Shown here piece after piece: positions 46,155-54,498 of a stretch of DNA of 64,000 bases. Under the pieces are notes generated by a model. It worked only from the letters and a program-made list of their open reading frames with translations. It did not search any database and was not told the DNA's origin. The position numbers and the translations under genes were made by a program. The stretch's first letter is position 1; the number at the start of each line of letters is the position of its first letter. This DNA comes from a bacterium (GTDB lineage: Bacteria > Bacteroidota > Ignavibacteria > SZUA-365): the NCBI GenBank assembly GCA_020444325.1, contig JAHLLD010000002.1, forward strand, positions 350,882-414,881. Direction: 5' to 3'.

Positions 46155-47624
46155 TTACTGCAACCCAAATTCGTTTCTGAATATCAGGTAGATGAGAGAG
46201 CCGACAGATCCTTCCCCGTCGAAACGGTGAAGCGGAATGCCGAAGAGCATGAACCGGCTGTCTCCGCTGCGTACGGCCACAACTGGCTGGCCTTCCCAGC
46301 GTGAACTCTCCTCGAAGCGGTAGAAATTGCGCGCGTTGATCTTGCGGTACAGTTCGCGAATGAAAGCGACGGGTACGCCGCCCTCGTCACGGACGAGAGC
46401 TGGATAGCCGGGAGATTCACTGTCGGGCAACACACGGACACCTTTCGCGATAAAAGAAATGGCCAGCGGACTGATGCTGTCAACCGGAGCGAAGTCGGTT
46501 ATGCCACCGCGCGGATCGATTGCGGCTTCAGGAAAGGCGGAAGTGAAGATGACGTTGCCGCCGCTGTTCTGGTATTCCGGGAGCGCCACCTGCGCCACGT
46601 CGAGCGTCGGGGTGTTGTCACCGTACCAGATCACATAGCGGAAAAGTTTCAGCGTTTCGATGAAGGTCGGATTGATATAGGGAGGCAGGAAAATCCCTCT
46701 GGTTGTCGTGTTCGCCCCCGCCTTGATGTCCAGTACATCCGCGTTACGAAAGCGTCCGCCGAACAGCGTATCGGTCAGCGAAGCATAGAAACCAGCCGCA
46801 TTGTCCGTGGGCTTGTAGTCGTCCACAATCAGCAAGTCGGTGCGCGGTTTCTTGACATACCAGCTTCGCGATGTATCCGGCATGCGGATGATCCGGCTCT
46901 CCGTACCTGCGATGTCCACTGCCTTGAGATAGAACACATTATCTCCCTCGACGAGACCGTCTTTCTCGAAAAGGGTGAGAAAGGTCGTGCTGCGGGGCAG
47001 CATGCGCCATGAGGCCGGGTCGAGCGTATCGTTCAGGGCATACATGTACGCCTGTATCGTTTCATCCCCGTCCAGATCCGTTCCCAGCCAGGCGAAGGTC
47101 GCGACCGTGAAAGTGGTGTCGGGCACGTCGGAACCCTGCCGGAATTCCACTACCGGCGGAGAGTTCTGTATCGGGTAGTCGAGGTCGGCGGGAGTCGGAT
47201 CGACCAGCCCGAGATCGATAAACGCTTCCCCGTCATCCCATACCCCGTTCCCGTTTTCGTCGGTGAAGGGCTCGGGACCGTAAGGCCCGTCGGCATCGTA
47301 ACGCGCATTCCCCTGATCGTCAACGGCCCGCACGTAGAAGCTGTACGTGGTGTCGCTTCCGGACAGCGAGAGGGCGAAGACGCTGTCATTGCGTGTGGTG
47401 AAGGACCATTCGACATTGTCGAAGCTGATGAAATAGCCGGCGACGAAGCCATCGGGATCGTCGCCCCACCAGTGGATATGCTGCCTGCTGGTGGTTGTAC
47501 GGAGTTCGCCATCCGGCTGCAGGGAGAGATATGTTTCCGGCGGCTTGTTGCCGACCGGATCGTTCGGGGTATCCGAGCAGCCGCTGATCAGGAGCAGGCC
47601 AAGAAGAATGTAGCGTAGGCGCAT
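46155..47624 (-). CDS. Large lipoprotein of the TonB receptor operon
   Basis: This 489-residue lipoprotein has lipobox 'LISGC'. The first ~230 residues contain fibronectin/Ig-like strands ('GYFISFDNVEWSF', 'TTYSFYVRAVDDQGNA'). A C-terminal part from about residue 270 ('DLLIVDDYKP', 'FRYVIWYGDN', 'YQNSGGNVIFTSAFPEA') looks like an alpha/beta ThuA/GATase-like fold. Active-site residues of that superfamily are not obvious. It directly abuts the TonB receptor. I infer a surface or periplasmic binding partner; no specific name is justified. Confidence 0.72.
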   Translation of the reverse strand: MRLRYILLGLLLISGCSDTPNDPVGNKPPETYLSLQPDGELRTTTSRQHIHWWGDDPDGFVAGYFISFDNVEWSFTTRNDSVFALSLSGSDTTYSFYVRAVDDQGNARYDADGPYGPEPFTDENGNGVWDDGEAFIDLGLVDPTPADLDYPIQNSPPVVEFRQGSDVPDTTFTVATFAWLGTDLDGDETIQAYMYALNDTLDPASWRMLPRSTTFLTLFEKDGLVEGDNVFYLKAVDIAGTESRIIRMPDTSRSWYVKKPRTDLLIVDDYKPTDNAAGFYASLTDTLFGGRFRNADVLDIKAGANTTTRGIFLPPYINPTFIETLKLFRYVIWYGDNTPTLDVAQVALPEYQNSGGNVIFTSAFPEAAIDPRGGITDFAPVDSISPLAISFIAKGVRVLPDSESPGYPALVRDEGGVPVAFIRELYRKINARNFYRFEESSRWEGQPVVAVRSGDSRFMLFGIPLHRFDGEGSVGSLIYLIFRNEFGLQ

Positions 47625-47633
47625 ATTGTCGCT

Positions 47634-50600
47634 TTACTTGAGATACAGCATCTGTTTGGTTGTCGTTGTTTCGCCGGCACTGAGACGTACGAAGTACACG
47701 CCGCCGGGCAGCGTCATCCCTGCATTATCCCGGCCGTTCCAGCGCAGTACATGTGTTCCTGCCGGGAACACTTCGTCGGCAAGGATGCGAACTTCACGTC
47801 CCAGCATATCGTGCACGCTGACGCGCGCATGCATGCTGCGTGCAAGCTGCAGGGGAATGCTTGTCGAGGGATTGAATGGATTCGGGTAATTCTGTCCCAG
47901 CACAGGCCGGTCGGGCAGAGCGGCCCGTGTGGCTTCGACGGCAACGGGACGCTGACCGGTGCGGAACCAGACCGGTGCCGTACCGGCGAGGACGAAGCCC
48001 TGCGGGTCGCCCGCAGGCGTGATACCGTCTACTTCCATCGCCACGTTGTAAATCACGTTGATGTCCTGAGACAGACCGACGAAGGAAATCATGCTGTCAT
48101 CACCGTTATAGGTCGGATACCCGTTGGTGCCGAAGGACGCCTGTGCGACAGTGACGGGCTTGCCTTCGAGGAGATCCATCGCGACGACGTACGCTTCGGA
48201 TTCGCCGGGGTACTGCACGTCGAATGCGATGACTGTTGGCTTCGTGCGCGAGTAAATGGCGTTGCCGATGTTGACATCGGGATCCTGCGGGAAGATGCGG
48301 TCTATGCGTCCCGTCCCGAAATTATCCGCTTCCATGTCCCACACATCCATGACGTTGATATCCCAGAAGCCGAGAGCCTGACCGTTGTACTCGATCTCAT
48401 TGTAGGTATCGAAGAGGAGGGTACGGCTGTCGAGACTGAAGTCGAGCGCGTCGGGGAATTTTGCGACGTTGGGGACGGATTCGCCGCTGTAGTTCGGGGT
48501 GTACACGTCGAAGGATTGTGCGACAGGGGTTGCGCCGGAAATGTCGAGGATGTAAACCTCGGGATTCAGAAGCACTGTGGTCACGGCCAGAAGATTCTCA
48601 TCCTTGCTTATCGCAATACTGTTCCACACTTCGGAGTTGTCGATGACCTGCTCGTTCGGCGGACCGTCGAGCGCAATGGCACGAACGTTGTAATCGGTGT
48701 CCACGAACACGGCCACCGTGCCATCGTCGGTGATGCTCGGACGGCTCCACACTTCTGTAAAGGAAACAGAGGAAAAATCATTCGGTCCGCCCGGCGGTGT
48801 CACGATCCAGAGCGGTGCCGGGAGGAAAGGATCGGTGTTGACAAAGAGCATGCGATCGATACCATCAACGGGAGGATAGTCCGTCGGATCACCGGTGGGA
48901 TTCCCATCGGTGATGCCCACCTGGTCGCAGGCGCTCGCGCAGGCGTCCGCTTCCGTCTGCGTGTACAACTCCTGCGCGGAGCGGATGATGGAGAGGCGGA
49001 AGTCGATGAATTGCGATTGCCTGGTCAGCTTTGTGGAGAGCGCATCGTAAAAAATGTGTTCCGCCTTGTCGCGGCCGATCGCTTCGCTGAGCAGATAGGC
49101 TGCGTGATTGATGATGCCGCTGTTGATATGTACACCGCCGTTGTCCACATTTTCCGGGAGTGTGACGAACTCATTCATATGCTTTGGCTGCCATGCAGCG
49201 ATGCCCTGCGTTCCGCCATTATGCGGATCCTGCATATCGCGCAGCGCACCATTGGGAAACTGCGAACTCGTGCGTGTGACTTCCTCGCCGATCAGCCAGT
49301 CGTCACGATCGACCATGGCCGCAAAGATATCGCTGATCGCTTCGTTGAGTGCGCCGGACTGATTGAGATACTCGAGTCCCGCCGTGTGCTCGGTGACGCC
49401 ATGCGTCAGCTCATGCGCGGTGACGTCGAGTGCGCGGGCGATGGGATCGAACACCGTGCCCCCGTTACCAAAGGCCATGAACTGTCCGTTCCAGTATGCG
49501 TTCTCCATCGACTGACCGCCGTCGGTGACATTGACGATGGCGTAGATCGTCCCGCCCTTGCCGTCGATGGAGTTACGGCTGTGGGTGGAGAGGTAGTATT
49601 CGTAGACAACGCCAAGGTTGGAATGCGCGGAGACACTCGAAGCGTCGCCCCAGCTATTATTGCTCGACTGGAACTGCGTAATGTTGACGAGGTCGCTGTT
49701 ATTGGCGTTGAGCGTGACAATGGCGCCAGCCGGAGAATTCGGAAATACAGACGCACCGGCATTGAACATCGTACGCGACGCATCGATCATGTAATAATTT
49801 CCCTGGTGCAGGTACGTGTCGATGGTTACGTCATTCCCCGCCAGGTCTTTTGCCGTCGCCTTCTCGGGACCGTCTGCGCAGGTGTAGTTGTACCCGCGTA
49901 CGACGCTGCCGTCGCGCGCGTCGACGAAAATGCGCCAGCGTGCAAGCGCATCCGTACGCATTTCCACGACCCAGACGGGACGCAGCGTTTCGGCTTCCAT
50001 GAGGTAATTTCGGGTGGTGGTCGGACCAGAATATGCAGAAACTGCATATTTCCCCGCCTCAAGCTCATCATGCACTCCGCGAGCCGCGAGCCAGCTGCGG
50101 GCGGATTGCAGTGCGTTGTCGCTGCCCTGGAGAAACGCTTCTTCGGTATGCAGGGAGGACGGCGCGTAGCGCCCCGTGAAATAATCGAGGTCACCCAGAG
50201 GAGTAAATCCGCAGACCACCTCGCCGCCCCAGACGGGGATGCCCTCAATTTCCTGACGGTAGCGCAGGTGGGTGCGTCCGTTTTCTGTGTGCAGGACGGA
50301 GCTGAGGACAAATCCTGCAGCCTCCGGTTCCAGTTTCAGAAGCGAAGCAAATTTTTGGAAGAATATCTGTGCGGTTCTGTCATGCAGTGCGGCATCGGCG
50401 TTGAAAGTCCCCATGGAGTGCTGCAGCACGGAGCCGCTCATGGCGAGGGGGATGCCATAGCGATCATCCCATGAAACGCGGAAACCGGGAACGATGCCGC
50501 GATGCTCTCCATAGGCGAGTATCTGGTCGATATCGAGCCCTGCGACATTCCACAGCTCAGGCGCCGTGCGCAGGACGCGGTTCGATTCTTTCCAGTCGCC

Positions 50601-50759
50601 ATAGCGCGCACCGAGCGCGGACACGCGATCAATGGTGACATTACCTGCGCTGCTGTGCACCGCCACGGTTTCAGCTTTCCGATGCTGCGCATGCAGTGTT
50701 GAGGACAGCATCGCAGTTGAGATGAGAACGAGAATCAAGAGTGTCGAAAAGCGTGCCAT
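47634..50759 (-). CDS. M4 (thermolysin-type) metallopeptidase with T9SS sorting domain
   Basis: I use ATG 50759, preceded by AAGGAG, with a signal peptide ending TLHAQ. The ~1041-residue preproprotein has an FTP-like propeptide, then an M4 catalytic domain with zinc motif 'HELTH' (about 449-453), third ligand Glu in 'NEAISD' (about 473) and the usual 'HINSGIINHAAY' histidine. After it come propeller-like PD40-type repeats. The last ~85 residues ('GQNYPNPFNPSTSI ... GGVYFVRL') are a T9SS type A sorting domain. It is a secreted endopeptidase. A copy of the dispersed palindrome lies inside the propeptide coding region. Confidence 0.92.
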   Translation of the reverse strand: MARFSTLLILVLISTAMLSSTLHAQHRKAETVAVHSSAGNVTIDRVSALGARYGDWKESNRVLRTAPELWNVAGLDIDQILAYGEHRGIVPGFRVSWDDRYGIPLAMSGSVLQHSMGTFNADAALHDRTAQIFFQKFASLLKLEPEAAGFVLSSVLHTENGRTHLRYRQEIEGIPVWGGEVVCGFTPLGDLDYFTGRYAPSSLHTEEAFLQGSDNALQSARSWLAARGVHDELEAGKYAVSAYSGPTTTRNYLMEAETLRPVWVVEMRTDALARWRIFVDARDGSVVRGYNYTCADGPEKATAKDLAGNDVTIDTYLHQGNYYMIDASRTMFNAGASVFPNSPAGAIVTLNANNSDLVNITQFQSSNNSWGDASSVSAHSNLGVVYEYYLSTHSRNSIDGKGGTIYAIVNVTDGGQSMENAYWNGQFMAFGNGGTVFDPIARALDVTAHELTHGVTEHTAGLEYLNQSGALNEAISDIFAAMVDRDDWLIGEEVTRTSSQFPNGALRDMQDPHNGGTQGIAAWQPKHMNEFVTLPENVDNGGVHINSGIINHAAYLLSEAIGRDKAEHIFYDALSTKLTRQSQFIDFRLSIIRSAQELYTQTEADACASACDQVGITDGNPTGDPTDYPPVDGIDRMLFVNTDPFLPAPLWIVTPPGGPNDFSSVSFTEVWSRPSITDDGTVAVFVDTDYNVRAIALDGPPNEQVIDNSEVWNSIAISKDENLLAVTTVLLNPEVYILDISGATPVAQSFDVYTPNYSGESVPNVAKFPDALDFSLDSRTLLFDTYNEIEYNGQALGFWDINVMDVWDMEADNFGTGRIDRIFPQDPDVNIGNAIYSRTKPTVIAFDVQYPGESEAYVVAMDLLEGKPVTVAQASFGTNGYPTYNGDDSMISFVGLSQDINVIYNVAMEVDGITPAGDPQGFVLAGTAPVWFRTGQRPVAVEATRAALPDRPVLGQNYPNPFNPSTSIPLQLARSMHARVSVHDMLGREVRILADEVFPAGTHVLRWNGRDNAGMTLPGGVYFVRLSAGETTTTKQMLYLK
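50030..50050. repeat. Dispersed palindrome inside the M4 peptidase gene
   Basis: AATATGCAG and CTGCATATT form a perfect 9-bp inverted repeat around AAA. Twenty bases are identical to the third unit of the 33-bp-period array near 19.4 kb. On the coding strand it encodes Y-A-V-S-A-Y (residues 238-243 of the peptidase). Confidence 0.75.
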
Positions 50760-50785
50760 GGCGTCTCCTTTTCCTGAAGGCAGAG

Positions 50786-51307
50786 TTATTCGGTGCCGGG
50801 GTTCGCCGGGGTAATCGATTGCAGGGCATTCCATACGATGTCGCGAAGTTTGCGCGCGGCAAAAGGAACGGCTTCCTCGTTGCTGCGCTGTCCGGACCAG
50901 GTAATGGTCCAGACCTCGTCACCGGATGTGATGATCAGCGCTGTCGTCATGTTCCCGGTCTCCTGCAGCCGAATGCCCGCAGGGTCCTGTGCATACACAT
51001 CGTCGAGCAGCTGTGCGTGCTGTTTACCGTCCATGTGTGCGAGCGTGTCGAGATTCTCACGCGTTCCGGGACGTCCATGCCAGCTGATCACGAAGCCATC
51101 GGGGGTGATGGCCTCGCCGGATACGTAGCCGCTGAATCCGCCACCGGAACTGAGGGCGATTTCGGTCGGAGGATGGGACAGCGGTATGGTGGGAGCCGCG
51201 CTGTCTGCGTGAGCGTTCTCGGCCGATGAGGTTCTGTCGCAGGGACAGCAACCGGAGCTGATCAGCAGTACAACGGCTGCTGCGAGATATGGGAGGAATT
51301 TGATCAT
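50786..51307 (-). CDS. Small Cys-rich lipoprotein, unknown
   Basis: ATG 51307 begins a lipoprotein signal (MIKFLPYLAAAVVLLISSGCCPC). The ~173-residue product has no family I recognise. Its middle ('ALSSGGGFSGYVSGEAITPDGFVISWHG') looks like a short beta fold, followed by 'TTALIITSGDEVWTITWSG', reminiscent of small secreted proteins that bind or inhibit proteases, though that is only a resemblance. The gene lies between a terminator and the M4 peptidase gene 27 bases downstream, so a link to the peptidase is possible. Confidence 0.7.
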   Translation of the reverse strand: MIKFLPYLAAAVVLLISSGCCPCDRTSSAENAHADSAAPTIPLSHPPTEIALSSGGGFSGYVSGEAITPDGFVISWHGRPGTRENLDTLAHMDGKQHAQLLDDVYAQDPAGIRLQETGNMTTALIITSGDEVWTITWSGQRSNEEAVPFAARKLRDIVWNALQSITPANPGTE

Positions 51308-51310
51308 ATG

Positions 51311-51347
51311 CAATAAAAAATGGGCAGGCGGGCGAACCCGCCTGCCC
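51311..51347 (-). terminator. Intrinsic terminator of the repeat-containing T9SS gene
   Basis: GGGCAGGCGGG pairs perfectly with CCCGCCTGCCC around CGAA; on the minus strand it continues into a T-rich tract. It ends the 51356-54487 gene just before the Cys-rich lipoprotein. Confidence 0.92.
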
Positions 51348-51355
51348 GGTTGGGT

Positions 51356-54300
51356 TTAACGGGTGACAATCATGCGTTCGGTGCGGCTGATGCCGTTGAC
51401 CGTCAGGCGATAGAGGTACATGCCCGGGGTCATGTTCTCTGCCGCGAAGCGGGCGGTATAGCTGCCGGCTTCGAGGCTGCCGTCCACCACGGTTGCGACC
51501 AGGCGGCCTGCGAGGTCATAGACCTTGAGGCTGGCCTGTCCTGCCTGCGGAATGTCGAAGCGGATGGTGGTACCAGCCGCTGCGCTGAACGGATTGGGGT
51601 AGTTGGCCTGCAGCGTGATTGCATTCGGCATGGTCGGGATGTGCTCGAGCGACGTGATGACGTCGACGAAATCATCTTCGCTGCGCGGTTCGAGTTTGAA
51701 GTTGTCAAACGCGAAATACATCAGTCCGGTAAGACCGGTGATGTAGGTGCCGGGCTTGAGATAGATGAGTCCGGTGTCGGTGGAATCGGTGGTGTACACG
51801 TCATCCCACGTCCCGAGATCGTCAACGCGCATTTCGCCGCTGCCGTCGTCGACCAGGAATTCACCGTAGTTGCCATTGGGGGCATCGGCGTTGTCGGAGG
51901 TCACGGTCAAATCTTCAAAGCCGACGAGCATGCCTTCGTACGGTTCGGCATCCATGTCGCCATCCGGCGTAACTGCGGTTTCAAACATGCCAGTCGACAG
52001 CATGATCGGATCGGGCAGTGCCACGTTTCCGTGGTTTTCGTCGATGGTCACATCGCTGAGCTGCACGACACCGTAACGCACGCCGACCTTACCGGTGACA
52101 GTGATGTCGTCGCCAAGTGCGAGTCCTTCATCCTTCAGCGTACTGGAATAGATCTGAATTCCGCTCCATTCGCTTTCCGCACCCTGGAGGAAGTAGTTGC
52201 CAATGTTGGGACCGGCGACGAGCGTACCACGGGTGGTGATATTCTCGAAGCCTGTGCAGCCCGGTACACCGTCCTCATACGGCGTGTAGCGGATGTCCCA
52301 GATGCGGATGTTGCCGTCGCGCACGATGAAGAAGGGAAGGGTGCCGGTAACGACCTCAGGATAGGTGGCCATCTCGCTGTCGTTGTCGGTGGCTTCGATA
52401 TAGTACCACACCACGTCGCCGTCAGCCATTGCGGGAATGCTGCCGGTCGCAATCGTTGTGCTTTCGTCGTAGCTCAGCTCGACGCGACCGCTCTCGGTTT
52501 CGGCCATGCCGTAAACAACTTCCACCTTGCTGATGGTACCGCCGGCATTGCTGTCTTCGACCTTGCATGTCACGGTGACGGCATCGGAGGAGGTCGGAAT
52601 GGCGACGTTGCGCTTGAGATCCGTGATGACAGGGGGATGTTCGGCAGTGCCGATACCCTCGACATCATCCTCGCCACGCGGCTCCAGCTTGTAGTTGCCG
52701 AAGGAATAGTAGCTCACGCCGGTGAGGGAGGCGATGGTTTTTCCGGGACCGAGATAGGTCTTGCCGGTTTCCGTCGAATCGTTGGTGTAGGTGTCGCTCC
52801 AGGTGCCGATGTCATCGGCGCGCATGTCGCCGGTACCATCATTGACGAGGATTTCACCGTAGTTGCCGGCGGGATCGTCAGCATTGTCGCTCGTCACTTC
52901 AAGATTCTTGAAGACCGTGAGCATGCCTTCCCACTGCTCGGCGTCTGTATTGCCATTGGTGACGACATCACTTTCAAAGGTGCCTGTTTCGAGTTCAATC
53001 GCATCGGGAACGGTCGCCGTTCCGTGATCGGTGGTCAGCGAAGCGTCCACCACCGCGGTAACGTCGTAGTACTCGTCGACGGTACCTGTGACGGTCACAT
53101 CCTGTCCGGTCACGAGATTGCGCACGCTTTCGTCGCCGCGCACCATCAGTCCGCTCCACGGAGCGCTGTCGTCCTGGATGAAGACCATGCCGAGATCATC
53201 AGCACCGCCAACCACGGTTCCACGAATGCTCACTTCGCCTGCAATGGCACCCGAGCGTCCGTCTGCGTACGGGGTGTACTGAATGTCGCGAATGCGAAGG
53301 TCGCCGTCGCGCACGATGTAGAAGGGACGTCCGTTGATGATGTCGCCGGGGAAGACCACGGTTTCGTTATCGTTGTCCGTCGCTTCGATGTAATACCAGA
53401 CGATCGCGCCGTCGGCCTGTGCCGGGATGCTCGCGGTGGCCATCATCGTGCCGTCATCGTAGCTCATGGTCAGGCGGTCGACTTCCACATTGTCGTCATT
53501 CTCGTAGAGGCCGTACACGAGGGTGACATCGGTGATGGAGCCGTCTTCATTGCTGTCTTCAACCATGCAGCTGATTTCCACGGCGTCGGAGGTCGTCGGA
53601 ATGGCGATATCCCGCGTGAGATCGCTGACGATCGGCGGGAAGGAACCGAGCTGCATGTCGCCGGGATAAATCGGGGCGATGACGATGCCCTGGCTCGAAC
53701 TCGAGATGACACCGCGAATCGAGCTGATGGTCGTACCCGGTGCGGGGGGAGCCCAGTTCGGATCGAAGCCCTGGGAGCCGCCACGGAAATACACACTCTG
53801 ATCGTAAACGCCAATGCTGTTGCCAGCGCCATCGAGAATGGTCCAGGTGTAACGTCCCGTCGAGGTGTTCTGATTCACGGAACCGACTTTGACATTGTTG
53901 ATATTGACGTAGGCGCCTTCCCACTGCTGTCCGAGGGGAATGTCGTCCTGGGGACCGCCGTCGACGAGATCACCGAGCGTGATCGTGGTGGGATCGGGAC
54001 GGTGTCCCATATCGTCGAGGATTTCAAGGGAAACGTCAGCGTTCCAGTCGCTGCCGACGCCGACTTCGAACTGCGTGGTCGTGTAATACTGCGTCACAAC
54101 ACCGGTGAAGCGCACGACGAAGCCCGTATCGGCGACGGTGAAGAGAATGGCATCCGCGGCCAGGGAATCGGAGGCGCGGACGTTGAGCCCACTCCAGGGA
54201 CCGCCGTTGGGATCCATGATGTACATGGTGAACGCATTGCCGAGCGCGAAGGTCGGGGGACCACCCTGACTGATGCGCGGTGCGGCGATGACCACACCCT

Positions 54301-54487
54301 CGACGGTGACGGTGTCGCCCACGTGGGGAGAGTCGGTGATGCCGGCGTTCAGGGAGTCTTCAGGCTGCTGCTGAATCTGCTGAATGGTCAGCGTATCTGA
54401 CGTGATCTGCGCCTGGGCGGTCATCGCGAAGATGACGAGCAGTGCAGAAAGAAACATGAACGGTCTTAGCATTCTCATACGAGACAC
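51356..54487 (-). CDS. T9SS cargo with internally repeated OB-fold-like domains
   Basis: This 1043-residue protein has a signal peptide and a T9SS type A tail ('LQANYPNPFSAAAG', 'KVYDLAGRLVATV', 'GMYLYRLTV'). The body is built of units of about 330 residues repeated roughly twice, with a partial N-terminal copy. Each holds an OB-fold-like element ('RGTVVGGADDLGMVFIQDD...V.V.GTV.EYY'), an Ig-like 'AIPT..DAV...C.VEDSN..G' segment and 'VRDG..RI.DI.YTPY.DG'. OB-fold modules of this kind occur in secreted nuclease-associated (DUF5689-like) proteins, but no nuclease catalytic motif was found. It is probably surface-exposed or released. Confidence 0.8.
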   Translation of the reverse strand: MSRMRMLRPFMFLSALLVIFAMTAQAQITSDTLTIQQIQQQPEDSLNAGITDSPHVGDTVTVEGVVIAAPRISQGGPPTFALGNAFTMYIMDPNGGPWSGLNVRASDSLAADAILFTVADTGFVVRFTGVVTQYYTTTQFEVGVGSDWNADVSLEILDDMGHRPDPTTITLGDLVDGGPQDDIPLGQQWEGAYVNINNVKVGSVNQNTSTGRYTWTILDGAGNSIGVYDQSVYFRGGSQGFDPNWAPPAPGTTISSIRGVISSSSQGIVIAPIYPGDMQLGSFPPIVSDLTRDIAIPTTSDAVEISCMVEDSNEDGSITDVTLVYGLYENDDNVEVDRLTMSYDDGTMMATASIPAQADGAIVWYYIEATDNDNETVVFPGDIINGRPFYIVRDGDLRIRDIQYTPYADGRSGAIAGEVSIRGTVVGGADDLGMVFIQDDSAPWSGLMVRGDESVRNLVTGQDVTVTGTVDEYYDVTAVVDASLTTDHGTATVPDAIELETGTFESDVVTNGNTDAEQWEGMLTVFKNLEVTSDNADDPAGNYGEILVNDGTGDMRADDIGTWSDTYTNDSTETGKTYLGPGKTIASLTGVSYYSFGNYKLEPRGEDDVEGIGTAEHPPVITDLKRNVAIPTSSDAVTVTCKVEDSNAGGTISKVEVVYGMAETESGRVELSYDESTTIATGSIPAMADGDVVWYYIEATDNDSEMATYPEVVTGTLPFFIVRDGNIRIWDIRYTPYEDGVPGCTGFENITTRGTLVAGPNIGNYFLQGAESEWSGIQIYSSTLKDEGLALGDDITVTGKVGVRYGVVQLSDVTIDENHGNVALPDPIMLSTGMFETAVTPDGDMDAEPYEGMLVGFEDLTVTSDNADAPNGNYGEFLVDDGSGEMRVDDLGTWDDVYTTDSTDTGLIYLKPGTYITGLTGLMYFAFDNFKLEPRSEDDFVDVITSLEHIPTMPNAITLQANYPNPFSAAAGTTIRFDIPQAGQASLKVYDLAGRLVATVVDGSLEAGSYTARFAAENMTPGMYLYRLTVNGISRTERMIVTR

Positions 54488-54498
54488 TCCTGTGCTGG

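Noticed and set aside
43551-46304. A 917-residue plus-strand open frame opposite the TonB receptor gene
   Set aside because: Composition-driven shadow; the minus-strand receptor is clear.
47751-50474. A 907-residue plus-strand open frame opposite the M4 peptidase gene
   Set aside because: Same reason; the minus strand encodes a complete M4 peptidase.
51320-54400. A 1026-residue plus-strand open frame opposite the OB-fold repeat gene
   Set aside because: It mirrors a real gene with signal peptide and T9SS tail; its product has no recognisable domain, and long antisense frames are expected with this GC-rich codon use.
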